Source of the DNA: Helicobacter anseris
Lineage (GTDB): Bacteria > Campylobacterota > Campylobacteria > Campylobacterales > Helicobacteraceae
Length of the DNA stretch: 64,000 nt
Direction of reading: 5' to 3'
Assembly: GCA_004368235.1 (NCBI GenBank)
Contig: JXTW01000003.1
Span: 36,778-100,777, forward strand
Shown here: one piece after another, positions 44,490 through 52,660 of the stretch
Numbering within the stretch: the first letter of the stretch is position 1
Layout: every line of letters starts with the position of its first letter
Made by a program: the position numbers and the translations under genes
Notes under the pieces: model-generated
What the model saw: the letters and a program-made list of their open reading frames with translations, nothing else
Told to the model about the DNA's origin: nothing
The model's database searches: none

Positions 44490-44972
44490 ATGAAAAAAAT
44501 AGTTATTTTTTGTTTTTCCTTTTTTTTAACTTTTATTTTTGACCAGATAATCAAAATTTGGATTTTAAAGCAATGCGGATGGAATACTTGCTTGATTTGG
44601 AGTAGTGATGTTTTGTCTTTGGTATTAGTATTTAATAAGGGAGTGGCTTTCTCTTTGCTAAGTTTTTTGGGGGAAGGGCTAAAGTATTTACAAATATTAT
44701 TGCTTATTGGCGTGTTTTACTGGCTTTTTAGATATGGGAGAGAATTTTTTGCTAGGCATATTGTAGCCTTTGGTTTTATTATCGCTGGAGGTATGAGTAA
44801 TATACTAGATCGTTTTATATATGGTGGTGTGGTAGATTATATTTATTGGCATTTTTATTTTGAATTTGCCGTATTTAATTTTGCAGATATTATGATTGAT
44901 GTAGGAGTGGGATTAGTGATATTAACAATGCTTTATGATAGTCGTAAGGCTAGCTCATCGCCTAAAAAATAA
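44490..44972 (+). CDS. lspA: lipoprotein signal peptidase
   Basis: A 160-residue membrane aspartic protease with four helices. The two catalytic Asp are in GGMSNILDRFIYGGVVDYI and FNFADIMIDVGV; VFNKGVAFSLL is also conserved. It cleaves prolipoprotein signal peptides after lipidation. Its last 40 bp overlap the end of the minus-strand hemW gene tail to tail. AAGGACA precedes the ATG. Confidence 0.95.
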   Translation: MKKIVIFCFSFFLTFIFDQIIKIWILKQCGWNTCLIWSSDVLSLVLVFNKGVAFSLLSFLGEGLKYLQILLLIGVFYWLFRYGREFFARHIVAFGFIIAGGMSNILDRFIYGGVVDYIYWHFYFEFAVFNFADIMIDVGVGLVILTMLYDSRKASSSPKK

Positions 44973-46036
44973 TCTAGGGCATAGATTTTGTTATTTCTAA
45001 TTTCTACAAAATTATGAGATTTTAACATTTCTAGATTCTTCAAAGCCTTGGAATCTAGTAATGATATATCTACCCCGACCTCAGATCTTAGACCTAAAAA
45101 TAGACTTTCTAATTGTATATCTTGTGCATTTAGGTACTCAATAGAACGTTTGTTTGGATGGGCAATGTAGTCTTTGAGATTTTTTGTGGCTTGGAGTCGA
45201 ATGGCTAGCATATGATTCAAGTTTATATCTTGATAGTTACTCTCTCTAAGAGTTTTTTTAGAAAGTTTGCCTACAGCCCCAGCCCCACATCCTATATAAT
45301 CCATTCCTTGCCAGTAGGCTAGATTGTGCTTGCATTTTTTTCCATTTTTTGATACAAAATTTGATACTTCATAGGGATAAAAACCAAAGTTATTTAGGGT
45401 TTCAACTAAAATTTTATGTTGGGGAGTTTGACTTTCTTTTTCCCCTCGATTTTTAAGTCTGGAATCATCCTCAATACTAAGGCTATAAGCAGAAAGATGA
45501 GTAATAGGCAATTGCATAGCTAATGTAATTTCTTCTTTTAGACGTTTTGGATTATCAAAAGGCGTATCATAGATTAAATCAATACTAATATTTGAAATTC
45601 CTGCTTTTTGTACACACTCTAGAGCATAATAAATATCTTTTTTGCCATGTTCTCGTTCCAAATAACTTAGCTTGTCGATAAAAAAGCTTTGTACTCCAAG
45701 ACTAAGGCGATTTATACCGAGATCTAGCATTTGTTTGCACCATTGTTGTGTAATAAGATTGGGATTTGCTTCAGCAGTAATCTCGCAATTATGATTTAAA
45801 GTAAAGTTTTTCCAAATAGCAGAAAAGATTTTTTCATAAAATTTGATTCCTAGGATATTTGGTGTACCTCCACCAAAAAAAATTGAATTAAGTGGTTCTT
45901 TGCATGAATTATTAGAAATATCTAAGATAAGTGCATTGATATAGTCATCATAAAGTTCCTCGCTATTTGTAAAAGAATTGAAAGTGCAATAACCGCAACG
46001 TGAAGAGCAAAAAGGAATATGAATATAAAGAGTCAT
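44933..46036 (-). CDS. hemW: HemW-type radical SAM protein (coproporphyrinogen III oxidase-like)
   Basis: A 367-residue protein starting LYIHIPFCSSRCGYCTFNSF with the C-x3-C-x2-C cluster. FFGGGTPN, EANPNLIT and GINRLSLGVQSF are HemN/HemW core motifs. The short length and missing N-terminal extension fit HemW, the haem chaperone, better than true HemN. The converging end overlaps lspA by 40 bp. Confidence 0.88.
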   Translation of the reverse strand: MTLYIHIPFCSSRCGYCTFNSFTNSEELYDDYINALILDISNNSCKEPLNSIFFGGGTPNILGIKFYEKIFSAIWKNFTLNHNCEITAEANPNLITQQWCKQMLDLGINRLSLGVQSFFIDKLSYLEREHGKKDIYYALECVQKAGISNISIDLIYDTPFDNPKRLKEEITLAMQLPITHLSAYSLSIEDDSRLKNRGEKESQTPQHKILVETLNNFGFYPYEVSNFVSKNGKKCKHNLAYWQGMDYIGCGAGAVGKLSKKTLRESNYQDINLNHMLAIRLQATKNLKDYIAHPNKRSIEYLNAQDIQLESLFLGLRSEVGVDISLLDSKALKNLEMLKSHNFVEIRNNKIYALDYFLGDELALRLS

Positions 46037-46108
46037 TGTAATTGTGAACTTTTATTAATAATTTTTATAGCATAATTATAACTTAAATTTATACAGAAAG
46101 GATGAATT

Positions 46109-46408
46109 ATGAAAAAACTAATGTTGATAGCTACTTTAGGTATGGCTGCATTATATGCAGATCCTGCTACAATTATTAAGAGTAAGTGTGCTGCTTGCCA
46201 TGGTCAGAAAATGGAAAAAGCTGCACTAGGAAAAAGCGCAATGGTTAATACTATGAGTGCCCAAGAGATTGAAGAAGCGCTAAAGGGATATAAAGCTGGT
46301 ACATTAAACAAGCATGGTCTTGGAGCTACTATGAGAGGTCAAGCAGCAGCACTTAGTGATACTGATATCGCTGATTTGGCTAAGTATATAACTACTACAT
46401 TAAAATAA
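46109..46408 (+). CDS. monohaem cytochrome c553-type protein
   Basis: A 99-residue periplasmic electron carrier with a signal peptide (KKLMLIATLGMAALYA). The haem site is KCAACHG (residues 27-33), and the axial Met is likely in GATMRGQAAALSD. The C-terminal helix DLAKYITTT completes the class I fold. GAAAGGATG precedes the ATG. A hairpin terminator follows. A paralogue lies at 50212-50523. Confidence 0.93.
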   Translation: MKKLMLIATLGMAALYADPATIIKSKCAACHGQKMEKAALGKSAMVNTMSAQEIEEALKGYKAGTLNKHGLGATMRGQAAALSDTDIADLAKYITTTLK

Positions 46409-46414
46409 CTTTTT

Positions 46415-46442
46415 GCTAGGAGAGCCTTAGCTTTTTCCTAGC
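46415..46442 (+). terminator. hairpin terminator after the cytochrome c gene
   Basis: GCTAGGA and TCCTAGC form a 7-bp stem with a nested AGC-TTAGCT part inside, followed by a T-rich tail (TTCTTTT). It sits between convergent genes and may also end the folE message. Confidence 0.7.
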
Positions 46443-46467
46443 CTTCTTTTATTATTTGATATCTTGT

Positions 46468-47007
46468 TTAATTTTTCAGTAATGATATGAATTCGGCTCT
46501 AGTTTTAGAATCGCTTTTAAAGATTCCACGCAAGGCAGAGGTATGAATAGTTGCATGTTGTTTTTCTATACCTTGCATTCTCATGCATAAATGCGTAGCC
46601 TCACAAATTACCATTACTCCTTTTGGTTGTAAAATTTCCATTAAGATATTGGCAAGTTCTGATGTGAGACGTTCTTGAATTTGTAATCGTTTGCTAAAAA
46701 TATCTACTACACGTGCTAGTCCCCCAATGCCTGCTAGTAGTTTATTAGGGATATAGCCTATATGAATGTGTCCAAAAAAGGGCAGCATATGATGTTCACA
46801 CATTGAATAAAACTCAATATTTTTTAATACAATCATTTCGTCAAAATTTTCTTGATTAAAAGTGCTGCCTAGTGCTATTTTTGGATCCTTTTGATAACCA
46901 TTAAAAAGGTGTTCATAAAGTTTTTTGATTCTTGTTGGCGTATCTTTTAAGCCTTCCCTGTTTGCATTTTCTCCAATTTCTTTGCAAAATGCTTCAAAAT
47001 CAATCAT
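46468..47007 (-). CDS. folE: GTP cyclohydrolase I
   Basis: A 179-residue enzyme of folate/7-deazapurine synthesis. Zinc ligands are visible in SMCEHHMLPFFG and the later Cys of EATHLCMRMQG. GGLARVVDIFSKRLQIQERLT and IHTSALRGIF are also conserved. It is the last gene of a minus-strand run alr-truD-htpX-folE. GGAGTA lies a few bases before the ATG. Confidence 0.96.
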   Translation of the reverse strand: MIDFEAFCKEIGENANREGLKDTPTRIKKLYEHLFNGYQKDPKIALGSTFNQENFDEMIVLKNIEFYSMCEHHMLPFFGHIHIGYIPNKLLAGIGGLARVVDIFSKRLQIQERLTSELANILMEILQPKGVMVICEATHLCMRMQGIEKQHATIHTSALRGIFKSDSKTRAEFISLLKN

Positions 47008-47016
47008 TGATACTCC

Positions 47017-47940
47017 TTAGTAATATTTGTTAAGCAAGGTGGCAATGCGGTTTTTGGTACTTGGGTGAGTACTAAACATATCATTGAAAATATAAGCAAC
47101 TTTGCGAGTTGGATTAGAATCTATTTTGCTGTAATCATTTTGCGCATAATTTTGTTCAATTTTTTGTAATGCACGTATGAGTGGTTTTGGATCTTTCATA
47201 AGCCAAGCTGCACCAGAATCTGCCATATATTCTCGAGTACGGCTAAGATACATTTGTAAGAATAGACTAAAAATAGGTAAGATAAACTGCAAGATTAAAA
47301 GAATGTTACGCGCAAGATTAGCTCCTTCTTTGCGTTGATTGCCAAAAAAAGCAATAACAGCCCAATTAGAGGCTAGGAGTAAAATATTACTCAAAACCCC
47401 GACACATAGGGTTAGGCGGATATCTCCATGTCGGATATGGCTAAGCTCATGAGCAATGACTGCTTCAAGTTCAAGCATATCTAATTTCTGTATTAGTGTA
47501 GTAGTAAGGGCAATGAGAGATTTTTTTTCATTCCAGCCACTTGCAAAGGCATTCATATAAGGAGCATCAATAATATAGAGTTTTGGAATAAAATGAAGAT
47601 TAGCACGTTTAGTAAGACTTTCTAAAATAGTATAGATTCTATATTCTAGTGTATTATCTTGTTTATGACTAATTTCTTTATATAGACTACCAGCTAATAC
47701 AATATTTGAAAAATTAGCAATACTAAAAAAAATAATAAGCATAGCAATGATGACCATAGCAATGCTAGCAATAGGTGTATTTTGAAAACTAATGAGCTTA
47801 TAAAATCCACTAGATAGACTATCAGCATCAATGCGGATAATGTCTATTAAAAAACCAATGAGAAAAAATATGAAAATATAAGTGAGAATAACACAGAAAC
47901 TTTTAAAACGATTTCTAGCAATAATAAGGCTAAATTCCAT
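47017..47940 (-). CDS. htpX: membrane zinc metalloprotease HtpX
   Basis: A 307-residue M48 protease with two N-terminal TM helices and two after the active site. HELSHIRHGD holds the zinc site, and the third ligand Glu is likely in RTREYMADSGAAWL. It works in membrane protein quality control alongside FtsH. It lies 8 bp after truD and 9 bp before folE, an order shared with H. pylori as I remember it. Confidence 0.94.
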   Translation of the reverse strand: MEFSLIIARNRFKSFCVILTYIFIFFLIGFLIDIIRIDADSLSSGFYKLISFQNTPIASIAMVIIAMLIIFFSIANFSNIVLAGSLYKEISHKQDNTLEYRIYTILESLTKRANLHFIPKLYIIDAPYMNAFASGWNEKKSLIALTTTLIQKLDMLELEAVIAHELSHIRHGDIRLTLCVGVLSNILLLASNWAVIAFFGNQRKEGANLARNILLILQFILPIFSLFLQMYLSRTREYMADSGAAWLMKDPKPLIRALQKIEQNYAQNDYSKIDSNPTRKVAYIFNDMFSTHPSTKNRIATLLNKYY

Positions 47941-47948
47941 ATAATTCT

Positions 47949-49112
47949 CTAATCTAGTAGGATATCGCGATGAGCAAGCTCTTGGATAAAAATTGTAGCA
48001 TAACTTCCTTTTGGTAAAAAAAATTCAAGTTCAAAATGAGCATTTTCTTGGATATAGCGAGTCTTAAGATTTTCTGGGTAAATCCAAGCATATCTTCTTG
48101 CTCCGGGTGCAGGTATATTTAATGGACAGTGTGTGTGTAAAATTTCGTTTTCCATTTCTAAGACTAAATTCTGTGCGCTAAAAAGCTTTGAGCCAAAAAG
48201 TGGAGCAGATGGACAAATAGACTTATTTAAAAAACGTTCAGAATCGGTCTTTAAATCTTGAGTGCAAAATAATTTGCCTCTAGGATAATGTTCCATTACA
48301 TCTCCCGGAAGAATTTTAAAAAAGTGATTTTGATTTTTTAATTCTTTCAAAAGTTTGGCATCATTTAGCTGATTAAAGCCTTCAAGTTTAAGAGCAGTGC
48401 TAAGTTCGGATTTTTGAAATGAGGTTAAAATATGATTAAGCTTGATGCGTTTAGCAAGATACATATTAAAAAGATAACTTTGTAAACTTGAAAAAAGAAA
48501 ATTTTTTAATGTTTTATTGCGACATACACGTTTTTTTTGCAAAATTTCAATGGCTTCTAGGTGATTATTTTGAAATTTTCCAAAACGTTGATAGCCAAAA
48601 TAATTGGGTAAGCCATTTTCTAGGATTTTTTGCGCAGCAGTTTCTAGTATCAAAGCAGAACTAGGATGCACTTTTTTAAGACGGATAAAAAAAGAATTAC
48701 CTTTTAGATGCCCTAACTTAATTTTATTGTCATGATAGGTTTGAGAGAGGATCTTAATTCCTATTTGCTCTAAATTTGGAAGTAGAGCTGCTAGGCTTCT
48801 GGCATATTTTTTGTGGATAGAAATGTATTGAATAGTGGTGGCGCTTTTATCTTTTAAACCGGCATATCCAAAATCTTTGCAACCAAGATGGGATGATAAA
48901 ATTTTAAGCATTTCTTGAGTACTTAAACCTTTTTTACGCACCTCTAAAATAAGGTGCTCACCTTTTTGACTAAAGGGATAAAGAGGGATTTCTCTTACAA
49001 AGAAATCACGAGAATTTTGAGAAAAATAAAAGGGAATTGGGGAATGGCTTAAAGCATAAATTTGAGGTACCGGGGTGATAGACTTGGTGTTATTTAATAA
49101 AGTTTTATTCAT
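47949..49112 (-). CDS. truD: tRNA pseudouridine synthase D
   Basis: A 387-residue TruD family enzyme that modifies U13 of tRNA-Glu. The catalytic Asp is in GYAGLKDKSATTIQYIS; LPNYFGYQRFGKFQNNH and FLFSSLQSYLFNMYLA are conserved. It is longer than the E. coli protein by roughly 40 residues, as in other Campylobacterota. It starts 2 bp after the alr stop. Confidence 0.94.
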   Translation of the reverse strand: MNKTLLNNTKSITPVPQIYALSHSPIPFYFSQNSRDFFVREIPLYPFSQKGEHLILEVRKKGLSTQEMLKILSSHLGCKDFGYAGLKDKSATTIQYISIHKKYARSLAALLPNLEQIGIKILSQTYHDNKIKLGHLKGNSFFIRLKKVHPSSALILETAAQKILENGLPNYFGYQRFGKFQNNHLEAIEILQKKRVCRNKTLKNFLFSSLQSYLFNMYLAKRIKLNHILTSFQKSELSTALKLEGFNQLNDAKLLKELKNQNHFFKILPGDVMEHYPRGKLFCTQDLKTDSERFLNKSICPSAPLFGSKLFSAQNLVLEMENEILHTHCPLNIPAPGARRYAWIYPENLKTRYIQENAHFELEFFLPKGSYATIFIQELAHRDILLD

Positions 49113-49114
49113 TG

Positions 49115-50158
49115 CTAGATGAGAATACGGGGCAAAAAGCTGGATAGATTAGTAAGGATTTCATGCGGGATTGTGCCAAAAAAATCGCATAATGGTCTTA
49201 CATCTTCAAAAACACAGATTTCATTTTGGTCACAGATAGCCGAGAAACAATCCATAGAGGTTTTAGGTAAGATTTCAAACCCATCTCGACTAAATAGTCT
49301 AGCTTTTTCACCATTTTTTTTATTGCCATCATAGCGAAAGAAGCCATCACCATATCCAATATCATAAGTACTAATAATCTCATCTTTTTGTAATATACTA
49401 GTACCACTATATCCGATTTTTGATCCTTTAGGAAGATGTTTTGTTGTAATTTTTTCTGCCCAAAGACTAAGAACCGGCTTTAGCTTATTTACTATTTCAA
49501 TAGGAAAATTATAGGGTACATATCCATAAGCAGCAATACCAATGCGGACAAGATCATCTTGAATATTTGATGTGCGTAATGCTCCTGATGAGCTAAGTGA
49601 ATGGAAGCGAGGAGTAGGAATAGAGTATTTTTGAGATAAATTAATAGCTTGTTCTTTTATACGAAAAAAGTGATTTTGTGAATGATAAAAATCCTCACTT
49701 TCATCATCCCCATAGCCATTGTGCCCAAATATACCAAAAATTTCACATTTCTTTTTTAGTATTTTTTCAAATACTATATTAAGCTTATCCTCATTAATGC
49801 CATTACGATTCATTCCAATATTAATCTTAAGTTCAACTTTTGCATAATTTGGGATATACTCAAGTTGTTCTATATCGTGGACTACTGGATGAAAATTTGT
49901 CGGAATAAAACTTGGAAAACGTCCATAAAAGATAGTGATATGCGGAAATAAATTCTCTATAATTTTTGCTTCTTGAATATTTTTAACAAAAACATTTTTC
50001 ACTCCATATTGATGAGCTAATGGGGCTATAGTAGATAGTCCATGCCCATAGGCATTATCTTTTAGCACAAGAGCAAGTTTATCTTTATTGCCAATATGTG
50101 CACTTATGCAGTCAAGATTGTCTTTGTAATGCTTTGTATTAATTAGGATTTTTGCCAT
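49115..50158 (-). CDS. alr: alanine racemase
   Basis: A 347-residue PLP enzyme that supplies D-alanine for peptidoglycan. The PLP lysine is in LALVLKDNAYGHGL, the second catalytic Tyr in KIGYSGTSI, and FHSLSSSGAL, RIGIAAYGY and the end TNLSSFLPRI are family segments. It heads the minus-strand run alr-truD-htpX-folE and is separated by a small hairpin from the cytochrome gene upstream. Confidence 0.94.
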   Translation of the reverse strand: MAKILINTKHYKDNLDCISAHIGNKDKLALVLKDNAYGHGLSTIAPLAHQYGVKNVFVKNIQEAKIIENLFPHITIFYGRFPSFIPTNFHPVVHDIEQLEYIPNYAKVELKINIGMNRNGINEDKLNIVFEKILKKKCEIFGIFGHNGYGDDESEDFYHSQNHFFRIKEQAINLSQKYSIPTPRFHSLSSSGALRTSNIQDDLVRIGIAAYGYVPYNFPIEIVNKLKPVLSLWAEKITTKHLPKGSKIGYSGTSILQKDEIISTYDIGYGDGFFRYDGNKKNGEKARLFSRDGFEILPKTSMDCFSAICDQNEICVFEDVRPLCDFFGTIPHEILTNLSSFLPRILI

Positions 50159-50185
50159 ATATTATTAATTTTAATAGAAGTTATA

Positions 50186-50202
50186 GCCACCATGAAGGTG
50201 GC
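50186..50202 (-). terminator. short hairpin between the cytochrome c553 gene and alr
   Basis: GCCACC and GGTGGC form a perfect 6-bp GC-rich stem with a 5-base loop just after the cytochrome stop codon. On the minus strand it is followed by a mixed T/A stretch, not a clean T-run, so it may be a weak or read-through terminator. Confidence 0.55.
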
Positions 50203-50211
50203 AGTTAAGGC

Positions 50212-50523
50212 TTATTTTTTTGGAGGTAAGCCAGAGATGTATTCAGCAAGTGCTTCTATATCTGCATCAGATATATTTTTCATTTGAGCATACATAATAG
50301 CCTTATTACCACCATTGTCAGCTGTTCCAGCCTTATAACCTTTAAGATCCTCAAGAAGTTTGTCTTTTGGAAGACCAGCAATAGGACCAGTTTTTTGACC
50401 AGGAGCTACTTTTTGACCATCTGGTCCATGGCACATTTTGCATTTATTAAAAACAGTAGGAGCTTCAGCACCAAGGCAAAGACTGGCAGCACCAAATAGC
50501 GCAAGAATAATAACTTTTTTCAT
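50212..50523 (-). CDS. cytochrome c553
   Basis: A 103-residue class I cytochrome c with a signal peptide (KKVIILALFGAASLCLGA). The haem site is KCKMCHGPDGQKVAPG and the axial Met lies in AIMYAQMKNISD. It resembles the H. pylori c553 that feeds the cbb3 oxidase, by memory. A TATAAT on the minus strand at 50582-50587 could be its promoter. It is probably a single-gene unit. Confidence 0.94.
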   Translation of the reverse strand: MKKVIILALFGAASLCLGAEAPTVFNKCKMCHGPDGQKVAPGQKTGPIAGLPKDKLLEDLKGYKAGTADNGGNKAIMYAQMKNISDADIEALAEYISGLPPKK

Positions 50524-50609
50524 TCTCGACCCTTTTTTATGTTTAAGATTTTGTCAAGCCAAAACGACAAGACATCTAGCCATTATACTACAAAAATTAA
50601 AAAAAGCTT

Positions 50610-51194
50610 TTATAGTTTAGTACGTGATTGTAAAGCACGTGATAAAGAAAGGGAATCTACATTGTCTAATCCAATGCCTGTTGGTATGCCTTGAGCGATT
50701 TTGCTAAAACTAAGATTAAGATCAGAAAGTTTGTCCTCTATAAATAGCATAATCGCTTCATTAGCTAAGGTAGGGGAGAAGGCAAAGATGATTTCATTAA
50801 TATGGTTATTTTGTATATTTTCGCGTAGAGAGTAAGGATTAAAGTTTTCTACAGAGTTTAATACAAAATAGCGTCCCTCATAATTTGTATTTTCTTCTAG
50901 GATAAAAATATCACGTGGATGCAAGACGATACATAATTGCCCATTTAATCTGTGCTCATCAGAGCAAATATCACATAACTGGCTTTCACTAAGTGCATTA
51001 CAGACTTCACAAGTGCGTATGTGAGCAATGGCTTCTTCTAGGCAGTGTGCTATTTTAATGCCTAAAAATTTATTATCTACTCCTAGCGTATAAGCCATTT
51101 TTAGAGCACTTTTTTTTCCAATAGTAGGAATTTGCTCTAAAGCTTCAATGAGAGCATTAAAGGTAATTAATTTATTTTTATAGTTTTTATTCAT
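50610..51194 (-). CDS. recR: recombination protein RecR
   Basis: About 194 residues from the ATG at 51194; an in-frame TTG at 51215 gives seven more residues but has no ribosome site. The helix-hairpin-helix part is FNALIEALEQIPTIGKKSALKMAYTL, the C4 zinc finger CEVCNALSESQLCDIC, and the Toprim domain FAFSPTLANEAIMLFIE. Near the C-terminus, AQGIPTGIGLDNVDSLSLSRAL matches the conserved Walker-like loop. It loads RecA with RecO at gaps. Confidence 0.94.
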   Translation of the reverse strand: MNKNYKNKLITFNALIEALEQIPTIGKKSALKMAYTLGVDNKFLGIKIAHCLEEAIAHIRTCEVCNALSESQLCDICSDEHRLNGQLCIVLHPRDIFILEENTNYEGRYFVLNSVENFNPYSLRENIQNNHINEIIFAFSPTLANEAIMLFIEDKLSDLNLSFSKIAQGIPTGIGLDNVDSLSLSRALQSRTKL

Positions 51195-51375
51195 TTTGTT
51201 AAACCTGATTTTCAATTAGGGAAATGGTAGTATATTTAGGAATTATAAAATTTTTTGGTAGAATTCACAAGATTTTAGATTGGATATTCTAACTAGTTTT
51301 ATAGTCTTTATAAATAGAAATCCTTACTTTAGATTCCCATTTGATGTAGTTAAGATTATGGAGTGATATATAGAT

Positions 51376-52494
51376 ATGGAAAGCTATGATTATTATGAGA
51401 TTTTGGAGATTGAAAAAACAAAAGATAAGGATTTGATAAAAAAAGCCTATCGTAAAATGGCACTTAAATATCATCCAGATAGGAATCCTGGAGATAAACA
51501 TGCAGAAGAAAAGTTTAAGCAAATTAATGAGGCATATGAAGTTTTGAGCGATGATTCAAAGCGAGAAATTTATGATCGCTATGGCAAGGACGGCTTAAAA
51601 AATGGTGGATATAGTGGCTTTAGTGGTGCTGATTTTAGTGATTTATTTGGCGATATTTTTGAAGCATTTGGTGGAGGTTTTGGCTTTGGTGGCAGAAGCG
51701 CAAGAACAAGGCAGAGAGAGAAGTTTCCACCTGATTTTGCTATAGAGTTAGAATTAAGTTTTAAAGAAGCGATATTTGGCTGTAAAAAAGAAATTGAAAT
51801 AGAATATAAGAGCGCTTGCAAGGCTTGTGATGCTACAGGGTCAAAAGATGGAAAGCTTAGTGTATGTGAGCAGTGTGGCGGAAAGGGACAAGTATTTGTG
51901 CAGCATGGGTTTATGGCTGTAGGGCAGACTTGCCCTAATTGTGGAGGTGAAGGTAGTAAGGTTAGTCAAAAGTGTAAGGAGTGTAGTGGGCTTGGCTATG
52001 AAACTTTAAAAGAGAAATTTGAAGTTAATATTCCTGAAGGTGTGGATGAAGGGAATCGTTTACGTATATCTGGGCGCGGCAATGCTACAAAAAATGGGCG
52101 AGGGGATTTATACATTATCATGAATGTAGGAGAGGATGAGCATTTCTTGCGTGATGGTGATAATGTTTTTGTGGAAGTGCCAGTATTTTTTACTTCAATT
52201 ATATTGGGTGAGAATATCACTTTACCAACTTTACGAGGAGAAAAAGAGTTGAAAATCCCTCAAGGTACTAAAGATGGAGAACAATTTATATTTAAGAATG
52301 AAGGTGTGAGAAATATTCATACTGGAAGCTTAGGAGCACTAGTAGCAGTGATAAAAATTACATATCCAACTAAGCTCAATAAAGAGCAGCAGGAGTTAGC
52401 GCAAAAACTGCATGAAAGTTTTGGACATCAAAGTACACCTTATAAAAATATTTTTGAAGAAGCTTGTAAAAAGATAAAAAGCTGGTTTTCTTAA
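51376..52494 (+). CDS. dnaJ: chaperone protein DnaJ
   Basis: A 372-residue co-chaperone of DnaK. The J domain has HPD in [10 protein letters not shown], a Gly/Phe linker follows (residues about 75-105), then four zinc repeats: [24 protein letters not shown] and CKECSGLG. The C-terminal substrate domains come last. It is a single gene between recR (divergent) and tRNA-Val. GGAG lies about 12 bases before the ATG. Confidence 0.98.
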   Translation: MESYDYYEILEIEKTKDKDLIKKAYRKMALKYHPDRNPGDKHAEEKFKQINEAYEVLSDDSKREIYDRYGKDGLKNGGYSGFSGADFSDLFGDIFEAFGGGFGFGGRSARTRQREKFPPDFAIELELSFKEAIFGCKKEIEIEYKSACKACDATGSKDGKLSVCEQCGGKGQVFVQHGFMAVGQTCPNCGGEGSKVSQKCKECSGLGYETLKEKFEVNIPEGVDEGNRLRISGRGNATKNGRGDLYIIMNVGEDEHFLRDGDNVFVEVPVFFTSIILGENITLPTLRGEKELKIPQGTKDGEQFIFKNEGVRNIHTGSLGALVAVIKITYPTKLNKEQQELAQKLHESFGHQSTPYKNIFEEACKKIKSWFS

Positions 52495-52512
52495 AAACAA
52501 AATAAGGAAATT

Positions 52513-52521
52513 TGCTATAAT
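52513..52521 (+). promoter_or_regulatory. extended -10 promoter of tRNA-Val
   Basis: TGCTATAAT fits TGnTATAAT and lies 12 bases before the tRNA 5' end, a common distance for tRNA promoters in this group. Confidence 0.65.
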
Positions 52522-52532
52522 TCAAATTAAAT

Positions 52533-52608
52533 GATCGCGTAGCTCAGTTGGTAGAGCACTACCTTGACATGGTAGTGGTCGCTGGTTCAAGTCCAGTCGT
52601 GATCACCA
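52533..52608 (+). tRNA. tRNA-Val (GAC)
   Basis: A 76-nt cloverleaf: acceptor stem GATCGCG/CGTGATC, with one G-U pair, anticodon GAC in TTGACAT, TTCAAGT T-loop and encoded CCA. Confidence 0.96.
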
Positions 52609-52660
52609 CTTTAGTTAAATCCATAAAATTTAATTGATGAATTGTTATAGCATTATATTT

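Noticed and set aside
51289-51522. Minus-strand open frame covering the start of dnaJ
   Set aside because: It overlaps the well-supported J domain and its promoter region; the Ile/Phe-rich product is typical of antisense AT-rich reading.
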